From the NCBI GenBank assembly GCA_024195585.1, contig SWBL01000179.1, forward strand, positions 37,613 to 101,612: a stretch of DNA of 64,000 bases, given 5' to 3'. Position 1 is the stretch's first letter; every line of letters starts with the position of its first letter. The position numbers were made by a program, and so were the translations under genes. Under the pieces are notes generated by a model. It made no database searches, had not been told where the DNA came from, and worked only from the letters and a program-made list of their open reading frames with translations. This stretch comes from Aureobasidium sp. EXF-3400. Its lineage: Eukaryota > Ascomycota > Dothideomycetes > Dothideales > Saccotheciaceae. This document shows positions 1-12,358 of this stretch, piece after piece.

Positions 1-2506
1 CTTTCAACCCGCCAGCATTGTTACGTGTGTAGGTGAGAAGGAGATTCTCGACTTCAACATCCTCGTCACCAATCCTTTCGTGCTTTGGCGGCTGGACAAT
101 GACTTCAACAACATACTGGTCTTTGAGCTTCTGCAAAACATCGTCGTGAAACTCTGCAGACATGAGGAAATCGCGAAGTTCGACCGTGCTTGGAAACGAG
201 ATATCGTGACTCTCAGGAACCATACCCAGAAACTCATCCACGGCTTGAGGAACTTGATACTCAGGTCCAGATACGGTGATGACATCGCTTGCTTGTTCTG
301 TTCCAGGGAAGGTGATTTTGCAGTTCCACTTCTTCTCGAGCTCCTCAATTTCGGGCATGCGAGCGACCAACTCACGGTGATAAAGTCTGTCCACGACAAC
401 TTGCTCGGAAACGTATTCAGCATCGACCTTCTCGACCATGTCCATGATCTCTTGCTTGACAAGTTCGAGGTTGTCGGCGTTTCTTGCAGGGGTACGACAG
501 ATGACATTATCAACCTTGACATCATCATCATCCTTGCCAATACCGCCTCTGTCCATAGCATTTGAGAACTTGACGAACACAGAATACTTCTTCATGATGC
601 GTTGAATATGCTGACCGCCGATACCGATGATGCGCTTGTGGTATTGATCAGGAACGTGGAAGGAGATAGAAGCGGGCATTTCCAGCTCGACCAGATCGAG
701 ACCATTTTTGGTAGCTTCGTACTGAGCACCGCGTACGTCAATGTAGAAGTTGTACTCGTTGAAGCCATCGAAGACGATCTGGACGTTGCTCTGGCTCATA
801 ATCTTGTTGATTTTGCCATTCTTCTTTCCGCTCACAAACTCTTTGTGTTCGTTAGCAAGCTCAACCTTGACCCGCAGAGTCGAGTTGGCCTTCTTGACAA
901 AGGGCAGCGAGTTGATAATGGTCATTGCGGCCTTGACAGAATCGTCACTTCCATTGATATGGAAGTTGAGCTTCTCAAAGTTGATCTCGGCGCCTGAATT
1001 GATGCAGATGTCGGGCAGCATGGCACGGATGTCGGAAGGTGTCGGCTGCCTTTGCATAGGGTCTAATTGAGTCAACCACCATGAAGCGCTATAGAACTGA
1101 CCAGCCAAAGACATAATATCGCGCACCGTGCGCTCGACATTCAAAATGTCGGTCGCTTGTACACGCAAAAGACCACTGTGGTTGCCGAGAGGAGGCAGAA
1201 GGACGTAGGAGCCATTCTGTTCCACGATCTTGCGAATCTTGTCCAAACGCTCAAGCAAAATGTAGTCGACCTTGCTGGTTGTAATGGCCACATCTTTGAC
1301 GAAAGTCTTTGTTGTCAGGACCAGGTCTTGAAGACGTCTCTTGGCTTGCATAATGTTCTCTTGGCTTTCGCCCGTGATGATGATTTCGTCTCTGGCACGT
1401 GGATAGGAGCCGGCAGGGCTATAACCGAAGATGCCAGGAAATAGCGGAGGGAAGTAGATGGCAGTACCAGTAGCCGACTCGATTAGCTTGATGTTGCGGC
1501 GATGTCGGCCACAGATAAGGGTATGGAGAGAAAGCTCAAGCTTGATCGTGTCAACTTGTCGCATGAGCTGCAATGGTTGTCAGCACGAAGATGAAAGAAT
1601 GAGGAGCAAGTTCTGATAGACATACGATTTGGTCGATCATGATCAGGATCCTGGTCTTTGCATGCTCACAACATTCCATGTCACCAAAGATCATGAGACG
1701 CAATCTGTTCTCGACAAGGCTGTCTATGGTACCGTGGATGCTGGCCGAGTCAACGTCCAAGGGACGAGGGTTGAGCAGGAATATATCGGCTTTGGTACGG
1801 TCCGAGATGTCGTCCATGTGTCTCAGAACGTCTGTACGTACTCCTTCGGTGCCGGGGACCATGATTAGTGTCGAGTCCACGTCGACGGTAGCGGAGCGCT
1901 GTCTCGAGTCAGCGGGGTGCTTTATATACCATGTCTTCGTGGGAGTAGACCTACTAAGGTGATGGGAGTCTCGTTCAAGATCTTTGCTCGCATCTTGTAC
2001 ACCAGATCCGAGTCGCCGGAGAGGCAGACATTTGTGACGAGAGTGTTCAGGGGGCCTCGCTGCATGCCGGGCACGGGTTTGGGCCTGGCTGAGGTGACGG
2101 TGGCCTGGACCTGAGCATTGCTGGCTTCGGTAATGACCTTGCACAGGGATCGTAGGTTGTCGACATTGCGGGCGTGGACAGGGAGCTCATGGTTCGGTGG
2201 GGGAGAATCGGGATTGTTCGGCTGAGGATGCGTCCAGCGCGCGTAAGCTCCAGGACTGGCGTAGATGACCGAGTCTGGGTCGGGGCCACTGAGGTTGGAA
2301 GCAAAGGGTATGTTGAATGAGAGGTTGACAAGATGGCCCGGGACCTGTGGATTCGGCTGCATCTGGTGCTGTGTGGCCATGTTCCGCTTGATGTTGGTGG
2401 GAGGCATGGACATGTCCTGGTGGTGCGGACGGCCAAAACCCATTGCAGGCGTCATCTTGTCCCAACCATGGCGTGCTTGGCCGGTGAAGTTGGAAATCTT
2501 GTGCAT
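1..2506 (-). CDS. KH-domain RNA-binding protein (5' part; 3' end outside window)
   Basis: Predicted RNA-binding protein with several K-homology (KH) domains, probably acting on mRNA in the cytoplasm. Exons on the minus strand are 2506-1955, 1898-1626 and 1567 to beyond base 1; the introns (56 and 58 nt) have GT...AG ends and keep frame. The N-terminal ~120 residues are rich in Met, Pro and Gln. KH-like segments follow, and the clearest has the KH loop GIGGQ in 'RIIGIGGQHIQRIMKK' (bases ~600-645, about residue 589). A further segment continues off the window with 'KVDNVICRTPARNAENLELV'-type sequence. The start is the Met at 2506, the first in frame before a Met/Pro-rich leader. A 39-nt stretch at about 1065-1103 could also be read as an in-frame intron, but it is open and I kept it coding. 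The family is vigilin/Bicaudal-C-like; the exact orthologue was not identified. Confidence 0.85.
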
Positions 2507-3103
2507 CGGAGGAGGCGAGATGCGTGGATGAACGAGCGTGTGGGTTTATGGTCAGATCGACGTCGAGGCTGGAGCAGCACTCAAACAAGGACAAGGAGCA
2601 CTCGAGGTCCAGGAGTCGAGTCAACACGGGCGCCCAAAGAGCCCGCCAGTATCTAAGAAGACAAGCCAACCGAAAGAGACTTGTAGTGAGTTGCAGTCTC
2701 CAACGGATCAGTGTTACTGTCGTCGTCGTCGTTTTTCTACACAAAGCGCGTATCTCCAATACACAGTGCTGACTTCGGCGAAGACGGTCACGTGCGCTGC
2801 GCTTTCAGCATCGCGTGATGGCAACATGAAGTAGTCGTTACTGTTGTGATGGTAATCGACTATGCAGCTCACTACCTAACAACTCTCTGGTCGAAGGCAA
2901 CTTTGTTGCAGACGCCATGGTGCCCGTGCGCCCCGGCAATCCTCGTGCATTGCCATGAGGGAAAGAGGGGATCCTGAAACCTTCCTCGTCCCAGCTTGTA
3001 CAAACTCACATACACTTCTTGCTTGTGTCGTCTGTCTTCAACTGAACCTTTATTTTATGCCTACTCCGTGTTCCAACATGCTTCTGCTCCGCTCTGATCC
3101 TGC
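2507..3103. other. Intergenic, KH-gene upstream region
   Basis: About 600 bases between the start of the KH gene and the stop of the next minus-strand gene. It has a short GTC microsatellite near 2720 and no convincing coding frame. It should hold the KH gene promoter and the 3' untranslated region of the orphan gene. Confidence 0.6.
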
Positions 3104-5678
3104 TCAATAGCCTACTCTTCTGACCTCTCGTCCGTACTGATCTACGTATATTTCTCGAGCTTCCTCGCCGTAACGTGGTCCAGCTGCTGCATACGGACTT
3201 GCATCCTGACTTCCGTAGCTATACCTCATCTCGACAGGACGTCCATACTCGGGTCCTGGCACAACACTTACAGCCCTCATTGGCGCTGGCGGAGGTGCCA
3301 TGGTAGCTGCACGACCCGCCGTTTCTGCAGCTCGAGCGTATTCGCCTTGTGGTGCCATGCTCGCTTGCCGTGACATGTATCGGACTGGCTCCATCTCGGG
3401 ACGTACACTGTACGCCCTTGGAGCATAAGCTCCAGCTGGCACAGACTCGGGTGGATACATTGATGCTCTAGGTCCTGGTGCATCCCTAATGTAAATAGGC
3501 CCAGCTGCCTCCTCTCGATAGTACTGTGGCTCAGGAGCGCGAGAATATTCTCGCTGTCTGTAGGCACGATAATCAATTGGTGCAGTCTCTGCTTGCTCAA
3601 CCACTCTTCGCACTGGTGGCGGAGGTGGTGGCATTCTCATTCCATGCTCGTTGTCGTATACATTGTGTGCAGGTTGACCTGCGTATGCAACAGGCTGTCT
3701 GCTCGGCGCACGTTCATACATCAATTCGCCTTCGGGACGCAGCTGAGGCGCGACTGACATCCTAGGCTGTGCTTCGGGCTCATTCGCGTAGTATCTGTTG
3801 CCGTACTGGTCCATGACAATTCTTCTAGCTGGCGGTGGTGGAGGCGCCATCATGGAGGCTGGACCTTCTCTGGCAGCCCGGAGGTGTGGCGGAGTCACAG
3901 ACCTTTCGGATCGCACGTACTGTACCTGTGGAGCTCTCATCACCTCCTCACCATATCTTGCTCCTCTTTCGGGGAATGGTTGTGATACAGTGCGGTAGCC
4001 GGCGGGGGACGATACTCTAGCCATAGGAGAGACAGGACGATGCGCGGCGTGCAGACTGGCTACACGGCGCAGGTCTTGGTCGTCCCTTCTAGGCCTGGCA
4101 TAAAGACCAGGAGATGAGACTCTGATGACAGTAGGAGATGACACACCCTCCAGGCCATAGTGCATGCTTGGAGGATGTGGAGGCGGGGGGTCATGGTAAT
4201 ATGATCTCGGACCAGAGACTACCTCAACATCTGGCGGCAGTTGGTACGGGCGAGTGCGAGACGGCTGCAAGGCAGCAGGTGCAGCGAACGGTGGTGGGGA
4301 CACAGGTTCAGGCTTAATGTAAGGCTCAGGGGAAGGAGCGCTGGGCTTTGGGCGGTTTTTGCGAGCCTCCTTCGCTTCCCTGTCGGCTTCTCGCTTCCTC
4401 TTCTTGCCCTTTCCTCTTTGTTTCTTGAAAGCGCCGACAGGACTGGTTTGAGTCGAATTGCGAGGCGAAGTGGTCGAATCGTCAGACTCAAATTGCTGGC
4501 GATAGGCGCTAGAGGATTGGTAGGCATGAGGTGAGGCGGGTAATTGACTGTTCGGCGCTGAGGGGTAGCTCGTCTGGGACTGAGTGAGGCCAGGAGGTTT
4601 GGCCAGAGTAAGAGGGGAAACCTGAGCGGGCTGAGGGGCAGCGAATTGACTGAGGTGATTGGTGATGACGGTGGCTTGAGGTGACGGGACATTGGCGTCT
4701 TGCGGCACGAACTCACTGCTGTCTGCACCGCTGCTTAGCAAGGGCACACATGGATATATGCACGAAGATGTGTTACTTACCGTCGTCCAGATCCATTGCA
4801 TCGGCGTCAGCATCAGGCCCACTAAAGGCATTTGCATCCGGTGGTGAATACTCCTCCGAGTCTTCCCTTTCGGCATCGTAGAGATTCTCGGACTCGTGCT
4901 GATCGAGAGTGTGCGAAGAGTGATGCTGCTTGTCACCAAGTTCGATATCGACAGGATGCTGCTTAGAAAGAGGGGCGCTACCTGCCAAACCTGTCGCTTC
5001 TGCTCTCTTCTTGGGCGAGCCCTCTTCTGACGACCAATCGTTGGCCTGGCTAGAGTAATACGAATTCTCGTCGAAAGAGTCACTCGCTGTAGTCTGAGCA
5101 TTAGCAGGGGGCTTGAGACCTGAAATAGGCCTGACCATTTCAAGCGCTTTCTCAAAAGTCTCGGTCAGACCAACAAGAGGTGCCATGTCTTCCTGGTTCT
5201 TGAAAAAGGGAATGTGTCTGCGCTGCTCTGCCGCATCCTTAAATTGTCTCTCAATTCGCTGTCTCTTCAGCTGTATCTCTGCTCTTATCAAGTCTTCTGA
5301 CTTGGTCAACAGGACCGGGTCAATGCCACTCCTAGGAGCAATTGTCCCTGATGCCGTGGATGCATTCTGTGAAAAGGCTTGCGCATTTCCCAGACGAGCA
5401 GCAGCAGTAGCAGCACCCTGCGACGAGTTGAGCATTGCCTGTTCTTTGCTTGGCGCATTAGAAAGGCCAGGTAGCTGCAAAGTTGAGGCATAGTTGGAAG
5501 TAGACGATTCTCCGACGGCAGGTTGAAGCCGCTGTCTTACGGCAGCTGGCAACTTAAATCGTGCGTGTTTGTCTGCTAGAACAGCCTCCTTCAACTGCAG
5601 CCACTGGTCGTAGAATGCAGCTTGTACATGTGGCTCTGCAACAGCAGGCCTGTAGCCATTCACCTGCGTGGAAGCCAT
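3104..5678 (-). CDS. Large low-complexity orphan protein with DQYG motifs
   Basis: Two exons, 5678-4781 and 4722-3104, joined by a 58-nt GT...AG intron (phase 1, restoring ...MDLDDD-SSEFVPQ), give about 838 residues. The first ~150 residues look folded ('FYDQWLQLKEAVLADKHARF'), with a basic helical segment around residues 125-160 ('IRAEIQLKRQRIERQFKDAA'). The rest is disordered: an acidic patch next to the intron, a Lys/Arg-rich stretch (KKQRGKGKKRKREADREAKE) that could be a nuclear localisation signal, then a long Pro/Tyr/Arg-rich tail. That tail carries two related motifs, MDQYGNRYY and VDQYGREVRR, the second at the extreme C-terminus. I do not recognise the family. Nuclear location is an inference from the basic stretch only. 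It lies divergent from the nucleotidase gene, 381 bp away. Confidence 0.8.
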
Positions 5679-6059
5679 GACGAAGGCACAGCAATATCAC
5701 CAGTAGCAATGGTACTATGCGAGCGTCATGCCTATACAACCTCTAGTGATAGTGAATGAATGGCACGCGCTTTGTCCGACGAAGGGAAGAAAACAACTTG
5801 GTGATGAAATTGTCAGATCGCCATCAGAGACTCGGGAGTGTCGGCTTGGCGTTGCGGCTCGGTTTACCGATGCACAGACTGCTGGGGAGCTACCCCTTCA
5901 TTCTCCATACCATCGACGTCAACGTGTTGTTTCTGCCGCTTCTTTCTTTGACTCATCTGTTGAATGTTGCCCTCTCTTTGTCGGTCTTCTTCTCTTCTTG
6001 GTCGGTCAGGTCTCTTTGCTTCTCGGGGTTTCGTTTCTTCTACAAATAGACGCATAGAA
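5679..6059. promoter_or_regulatory. Divergent promoter region, orphan / nucleotidase
   Basis: 381 bp between two oppositely directed start codons, so it must carry both promoters. The right part is pyrimidine-rich (TTTCTTTG, CTCTCTTTG, TCTTCTTCTCTTC), as is common just upstream of fungal start sites. No individual site can be named with confidence. Confidence 0.5.
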
Positions 6060-6967
6060 ATGGTCAAGAGCAACATGGCGGACAACCGTAAAGTCTTCTT
6101 TTTCGACATAGATAATTGCGTAGGTCATCGTACACAGACGCCTCAGGTTTTGCAGCTGCTAACACTCTTGACAGTTGTATTCCAAGAGTGTGTCACGATC
6201 ACCCTAACTTCACATCTGGTTTTAACAAGTCGCAGACAAGAAAGTGCATGAATTGATGGGCGATTTAATTGGTATGCATCGTTGATCAGTGATCGTACTC
6301 GCGTGATGACTCATCAGACTCCAGACAAATATTTCGAAACTCATCTGTCGTTGTCACGGGAGGATGCCAATGAACTGCACACGCGGTACTACAAAGACTA
6401 TGGGCTTGCCATCGAGGGTCTCGTACGCCACCACAAGGTCGACGCACTGGAATACAACGAGAAGGTCGACGATGCACTGCCACTTGAAGACATCATGTCA
6501 CCTGATCCAAAGTTGCGCAAGCTGCTCGAAGACCTTGACACATCAAAAGTAAAGCCTTGGCTTTTCACAAATGCCTATATCAACCACGGTCGACGAGTTG
6601 TAAAGCTTTTAGGCGTAGAGGACATGTTCGAAGGCATCACCTACTGCGATTACTCGGCTGCCAAGTTCCTCTGCAAGCCGTCACCCGACATGTTCAAGAA
6701 AGCAATGGTTGAGGCTGGTGCAACATCCGTCGAGGATTGTTATTTCGTCGGTACGTTGCATTCCAGAGATTGTCACGGATTCTTGCTGACACCTTCTTAG
6801 ACGACTCTGCTCTTAATGCGGCCGGTGCGACCAAGTTGGGTTGGACTGCCGCCCACTTGGTTGAACCGGGAGTGACTGCGCCTGTGGCACAAGTTTCCAA
6901 ATACCAGATAAGCAATCTCGAAGAACTCAGGAGTATATTTCCTCAGTTCTTCAAATCAACTCAGTAG
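6060..6967 (+). CDS. SDT1: Pyrimidine 5'-nucleotidase, HAD family (Sdt1/Phm8-like)
   Basis: HAD-type phosphatase expected to dephosphorylate pyrimidine mononucleotides in the cytosol. Five exons: 6060-6119, 6175-6187, 6236-6271, 6325-6750 and 6801-6967 (233 residues). The second exon is only 13 nt. HAD motifs are in order: motif I FFDIDNCLYSK (nucleophile Asp in DIDN, split by intron 1), motif II TNAYINH, motif III Lys in CKPSPDMF, motif IV FVDDSALN (split by intron 4). The length fits the Sdt1/Phm8 family. The start at 6060 (MVKSNMADNRK) was chosen because motif I follows directly; the Met five codons later is an alternative. Intron 2 was placed so that LYSK-NKKVHELM results, which matches the family. 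Sdt1 and Phm8 are paralogues in yeast, so the symbol denotes the group. Confidence 0.88.
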
Positions 6968-8681
6968 CAAGAGTACATGTTCACGTGGAAGCCAATGGCT
7001 TCGCTCTACAGCTAGACGACATAACAGCGTAATGTTAATTCTTCGTACTCAGAGGTGTCGTGAGATGTTGTCGACAGTCAAGAAACTGCGCAACACCATG
7101 GCTAGAAGGATCGCAGTAAACACAAGGTGCCCATGGTCAGTGTGAAACTCGAAATGGTCAGGTCTTGAACTAGAGTCAGATTTGCATGAGTAAGGTAATT
7201 GAAACGTTTAAGGAGCCGCGGCGGGTACTTAGCCCCTATAAACAAGCTCAGTGGTCGAGCAGTTAGCGTCTTCTAGAATGCAAAGCTAGAAATTACAAAA
7301 AAACCATAGCAGAGATGAGAATTTGCACAAAGCACAACAGTCAGCAGACCGAAACCTGGGTTGTGAAGATACGGGTCGTGAAGATGGTCTTGTGTTCGGC
7401 GTTTCTATATGCAGAATTTGGCCGGAATGGCGGATTCGTAGCCGAAAATCTACAGCAATCTCGCGAGGCTGGGAGGAGCAGAAGCCACCAACACGCGAGT
7501 CGCTGATTGGGAAGATAATCAAGGCAAGACAAGAATTGGCAGGAAGAGCATGAAATGCAAGACAGAACTGGAAGATTGCTTGTCAGGTCTTGTTTAGTGT
7601 TTTGGGATGGATCTTTGTGCCGGGAAATGCGATGCCGATGGTGGTCCTCCTGTACAGTGTACATGCATGTGCCTGTCAGCACCGCAGCAACGGCGGCGGT
7701 GCCTGTCAGCATGGCGATAAACATTCTTGTACATCGTCGATAAAATTTAAAGAAACATCAGAGGGTGGCTACAGAGTCATGGCCCTTTTCAAGAGTGAAA
7801 GCTGGGCAGTACAGAAGCATGACAGAACAAAAAGGGAGGCTCGACTGGTTGTTTCATGCTCCTGGTTGAAGTTGGAACAAAACCAAGGCCCTTGGGCGGT
7901 TCCTTGAAATAGAAGAGACGCTCGGGCACTATTGCGAGACGGGTTAGATGGGGCAAGTTGAGGGAGATTCAACCAATACAGAACGGGGTTGGCGCGTTTG
8001 TGGGAGTTGAGTCTGGGAGGTTTGCCACGGACTTTCGTCGTCATCACAGCGGCTGTGGCGATGTTTCGAGTGCAAAGATGGACACGGGTTTTGAGGCTGT
8101 ACTCGAGTAGGGGCAACGAGTGTTGCGTGTGCAAAGCATGGTGTAACTAGAGGTTGGAGATTCAAAGCTCGGCTGGGGCGAGGGTGGATGGCGTACGCGT
8201 AGTGCAATACGAAGATGATGGCGATGAATTGAGATCGGCCCCATTGTTGCAGGTTGCGGTGGTTGAGAATGTGGTGAACAGCGGTCGCTCGTCTCTGTCT
8301 GCCACGCTGCCTGCCTGCCAAAGCCCCTAATTAACACGGCTTGTTCAGAAGGTCCGTGTTTCGCTCCTTAACCTTTCGAGACCGAAAGCCCCCAGCACCA
8401 AGCACAGGCGCACAAACAACATAGCGCGCGACACCTCCCGATCAACAATCTTTTTGCTGTTGTTGCTGCTGTCGTCTTTCCTTGCATTTCGCATCTCGCT
8501 GTCCGACTTCCGCACCACCTCGCCAGACCTACGACTCTCGGTGACCTCGCCTCCGCCTCAGAATCATTGCCCACGCAGGCCGAGGGCTGGCCGATCAGAG
8601 ACACTAGACGACCACGCCGCCCACTTCTCCGCCTCTGTCTTGCTCCATCCCCGTGCGAGACCACCTACCATCCCCAGCAGT
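6968..8681. other. Long intergenic region before the KRE6-like gene
   Basis: 1.7 kb without a convincing gene. Open frames here are short, overlap on both strands and lack family character. A tRNA-like D-arm near 7244 is not followed by a T-arm. The last ~200 bases (CTG/CTC-rich, 8450-8681) are probably the 5' untranslated leader of the glucan-synthesis gene, since the reading frame is open there but of poor coding character. Confidence 0.5.
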
Positions 8682-10870
8682 ATGTCATCCCCACCGGACG
8701 CCTACCAGCCATCACCTCCTCACATTCGGCTGAACTCAGGCAGCGACGACCTCGCCAACATGGCCGACAACCAAGACCACCAGGCCGCTCGCCAGCCTTC
8801 GTCCCGTTCATTGACAAGGCCCGGCACCGCTGGCTCTGCTTCTGCCCGTCCCGCGCTACGCCCCGCTCCCTCATCAAGCAGCATGTACAACGCTGGCGCT
8901 CCCGAATCTGCAGAGCTCCTGCTCCCACCGAGTCGCTCCCGCCCGTCACGGCGCTTCCGCGACGACGACTCGCCCATGAGGTCGCCAAGCCAAAGTGGCT
9001 ACAACTCTCGTCGCACGAGTTGGGGCTCCGAGTCGACAGGCAGCAGAGATAGCCGCGTCGGTCCTTTTGCTTCTCCTTTCGACGACTCGCGCGCCCCTTC
9101 ACGTGCCGGCAGCGACGACGAGGGCGTAAATACTCAGACCGTCTCGGAGAAATACAACATCCTGCCTTCTGCAGGCCTGCTTCTCTTCCCTGAAGATGTT
9201 GAAAAGGACGATTACTTACATAACCCGGATCCCACCGAGAAAGAAGGCCGCATAACCTGTTCCGACTTGTTCTCGAAACGTGGTATCACCAACTTGGGTG
9301 GTCTTATCTTGATCACTTTGGGTGTCTTCATGCTTTTCATCGGGTACCCCATTATGTACGTGCACTTGGACAATATCTTGTCATACCCAAAGCTAATGCC
9401 CTTTCTAGTACATTTGCGGTCAAAAAAACCGAGCCAAAAGTCAACTTGTGCGCTTCTGATCCTATGTGCATTAGAAGCGATGTGCCTCTCTTGAAGAACG
9501 TACGCACTGGTCTCATTGACCCTGCTACACCCAGTTCGGTCATGACAAGAAAAAGCGTCAACGGCAAAACTTTGAACCTGGTGGTATGTTACACTGATTC
9601 AATACCAAAGAGTCTTTTTACTGATCTCCGTCAAGTTCTCCGATGAGTTTGAAACTGATGGCCGTACTTTCTATGACGGTGATGACCCGTACTTCCAAGG
9701 TGTTGACATTTGGTACGGTGTCACACAGGATCTTGAGGTCAGTGCCACCACCTATGCCTGTTCCTCTCAAAAGCTAACAGTCATCAGTGGTACGACCCCG
9801 ACGCTATCACTACCAAGGATGGTGTTCTTGAGATCACCTTCGACGCTTTCCAGAACCACGGCCTCAACTACCGCTCCGGTATGCTGCAATCGTGGAACAA
9901 GCTTTGCTTCAAGGGCGGTTACCTTGAGGCTAGTATCTCGCTTCCTGGTAGAGGCGACACGATCGGTTTCTGGCCTGGTTTCTGGGCTATGGGTAATCTT
10001 GGCAGACCTGGATATCGTGCCACGACCGATGGCACTTGGCCCTACAGTTACTCGGATGTCTGCGACCCTGGTATCACTGCTAATCAGTCATCTCCCGATG
10101 GTTTAAACTGGCTCCCTGGAATGCGTCTCCCTGCTTGTACCTGCGATGGCGAAGAACACCCTAGTCCTGGAAAGTCTCGTTATGTTGCCGAAATTGATGC
10201 CATCGAAGCCAGTGTATCTTACCTCGACCCCCTTCATTACTTTGATGCCGTCGGCGCAGCCTCGCAGAGTTACCAAACTGCTCCTTTCGATGTCTTCTGG
10301 CGTCCCAACACCGACTTTATCGAAGTCTACGACTCCTCCATCTCCGAGATGAACTCTTACCAGGGTGGTGTATACCAGCAGGCTATTTCGACCATAACCC
10401 TTCTCAACAACGACTGGTACGACGGCAAAGCTTATCAAACCTACGCTTTCGAGTACGAGCCTGGTTCAGACGGATACGTTGCTTGGTATGTTGGCTCAGA
10501 TCCTACTTGGAAAATGACTGCCGATGCTGTCGGACCCAACGGAAATGTTGGACAGAGAGTCATGCCCGAGGAACCCATGGCACTGATTGCCAACTACGGT
10601 CTCTCCGCCAGTTTCGCCCAATTGAACTGGACAGGTCTGGCCGAACTCATGCCTGGTAAGATGAGATTCGACTACATCCGAATCTACCAGGACGATGATG
10701 GTGAGATGACGTGCGATCCCGTGGGCTACCCCACGACGGAATACATCAAGAACCACGCGGCTGCATACCAAAACCCCAACGTCACCAGTTGGGAGGATGC
10801 GGGATACAGCTGGCCGCAAAACTCATTTGTTAACTCTTGCAAGAGCAGTGTCTACAAGGGCCCGAATTAA
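8682..10870 (+). CDS. KRE6: Kre6/Skn1-type beta-1,6-glucan synthesis protein (GH16)
   Basis: Type II membrane protein of the Kre6/Skn1 family, needed for beta-1,6-glucan in the cell wall and acting in the secretory pathway. Exons 8682-9355, 9409-9583, 9636-9737 and 9788-10870 (677 residues). Residues 1-200 are a Ser/Arg-rich cytosolic tail, one membrane segment follows at about 203-225 (NLGGLILITLGVFMLFIGYP), then a lumenal GH16-like lectin/glucanase fold. The family core is clear: FSDEFETDGRTFYDGDDPYF, GFWPGFWAMGNLGRPGY, and the GH16 acid triad pattern EIDAIE near residue 451. Several N-x-S/T sites and late cysteines fit a lumenal domain. The frame stays open upstream to 8454, but the MSSPPDAYQ start at 8682 is preferred because the upstream codons look like leader sequence. 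MADNQDHQ at 8760 is a second option. Confidence 0.93.
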
Positions 10871-11442
10871 CGGTAACGAGGAAGGTTGCAAAGCATTTTG
10901 ACAGGCGTTTGATGGAGTAAAAAGGAGGTCATGACATTTTCCGAAGGGGGCGAACAAGATTTTGATTTTTCGACAAGACTTACAGCGTGCATGGAGACTT
11001 GCCATGTCTTTGTTTTTGCGAAGTGGTTCACGAAACGGGACAGAAACACACGATTGATTTTTTTGTACACACAAGAGTCCTTAGCTCAGCGTCCAGTGGA
11101 GCTGCAAGGCATTCGGGCATGCAAGGAGCTGGACGACGAAGATGGAGCTTCTGATTGATGCATTTGAAAGTTTTAGAGTTGTTCTTGTTATTGTTTTTGT
11201 TGTTGTTATTGTCTGAGTGTGTTTGGGAGGGTTTATGCTTTTGGCCTGATCTACGATATGAGAAAAAGCAGTGTCACTGTCCTAAATAGACATAATTGAG
11301 AGAAAAACACTTCAAAACATAGCTCAGACTGTACAATCAGAGGGACATCAGGAAGCGAGGATGGAAAAATCAAGAGGAGAGTAGGACAGGGTATTTTTAC
11401 AAAAGGTGGTATATGTACAAGATGGAGTGCATGTAGAGAGGA
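10871..11442. other. Convergent 3' region with GTT-rich simple sequence
   Basis: 570 bases between two converging genes. A TTG/GTT-rich simple run lies at about 11175-11215. It probably holds both 3' untranslated regions and polyadenylation signals. No coding frame is supported. Confidence 0.5.
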
Positions 11443-12219
11443 TCAAGCGACAGGAGACAAGTGACCATCCTTGTCGTACTTTGCCTTGAAGAAGGTATAA
11501 TTGAGGGTGATGGTGTCAATCTTGGACATGTTTGGATCCCTCAAGAACTCTGGGTCGATATAGAAAAAGACTGGCATATCGACAGTCTCGCCCTTGTTCA
11601 ACCTCTGCTCCTCGAAACAGAAACACTGGATTTTTGAGAAGTAAGGGGCAACCTGACCAGGAGTGACCGAGTATGTGGCGACACCGATGATGTCCTCTTC
11701 TTTGCTCAGATTGGTGGCGGTATAGAAAGCCAGGGCAGTCTCGCCGGGCAGAACGCGGACTTCTCTCTGCTGAGGAGTGAATTTCCAAGGCAGGACGTCA
11801 GAGGTGGAGCCGGCAAAGGTGATGCGCAAGCGGCGAGAATCAGTGACGGGGATCAGGCGTGAAGCAATGTCATCCTCCTCGTACTGACCAGCAGAGTGGA
11901 TACTGATGGGTTGGCCGCCCCAGCCCATCTGCTGGCAAATCATCTTGTAGAAAGGAACAGAGCCATAGGATAGTGCGACAGTGCCGAGAATGATTGACAG
12001 GGTGTAGTATAGGGTGTTGCGGTTCTTGTTCTTGAATTGGGCGCGGAGGTCTTCCTGGGTTGGTATGCGGCCTTGTTGGTTGAGGTGCGGAGTGGTGTGT
12101 AGATTCCTTCGGAAGAAAGAGCGTGGTAGCGAGCGGGCGCATTGTGTGCTAGGCCATGGTTGCGATGATCTTAGTCCTGCGCGCCCAAGACTGCGGCCAA
12201 GTAGCGATATTGACTCCAT
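11443..12219 (-). CDS. COX11: Cytochrome c oxidase assembly protein Cox11
   Basis: Inner-membrane copper chaperone that delivers copper to the CuB site of Cox1 in complex IV. Single exon, 258 residues. The N-terminus (MESISLLGRSLGRAGLRSSQ...RSFFRRNLHTT) is a typical mitochondrial presequence. One membrane segment follows at about residues 70-92 (TLYYTLSIILGTVALSYGSV), then the CtaG/Cox11 domain with IHSAGQYE, PWKFTPQQREVRVLPGET and the copper-binding CFCFEEQ. The start at 12219 is preferred over the in-frame Met at 12288 because it gives the better presequence. The gene is divergent from the Hit1-type gene with a 139-bp gap. Confidence 0.95.
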   Translation of the reverse strand: MESISLLGRSLGRAGLRSSQPWPSTQCARSLPRSFFRRNLHTTPHLNQQGRIPTQEDLRAQFKNKNRNTLYYTLSIILGTVALSYGSVPFYKMICQQMGWGGQPISIHSAGQYEEDDIASRLIPVTDSRRLRITFAGSTSDVLPWKFTPQQREVRVLPGETALAFYTATNLSKEEDIIGVATYSVTPGQVAPYFSKIQCFCFEEQRLNKGETVDMPVFFYIDPEFLRDPNMSKIDTITLNYTFFKAKYDKDGHLSPVA

Positions 12220-12358
12220 GTTGAGGGGGTATAAGGAATGTAGAGGGTCGAGATGGGCCTCTCTCGGAGGTGAAGTGAGTGGCCGCAAAGCTTACTCATC
12301 CGCAGAATATCTTTCCATAATCCAACTCTGCTTTTTACGTCAATACAAGACAGTCAAG
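12220..12358. promoter_or_regulatory. Compact bidirectional promoter, COX11 / HIT1
   Basis: Only 139 bp separate the start codons of two divergent housekeeping genes, so both promoters and both leaders share this interval. No TATA box is obvious. Confidence 0.5.

Noticed and set aside
1065..1103. Possible 39-nt intron in the KH gene (GTCAGT...TTAG)
   Set aside because: Length is a multiple of three, the frame is open and 39 nt is very short; kept as coding.
7244..7300. tRNA-like D-arm (GCTCAGTGGTCGAGC) followed by a TTCTAG/CTAGAA hairpin
   Set aside because: No B-box (GGTTCRANNCC), no acceptor-stem pairing and no normal anticodon stem, so not called as a tRNA.
8454..8681. In-frame 76-residue N-terminal extension of the Kre6-like protein
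   Set aside because: Leader has poor coding character and would place a Leu-rich false signal before the cytosolic tail; treated as 5' untranslated.
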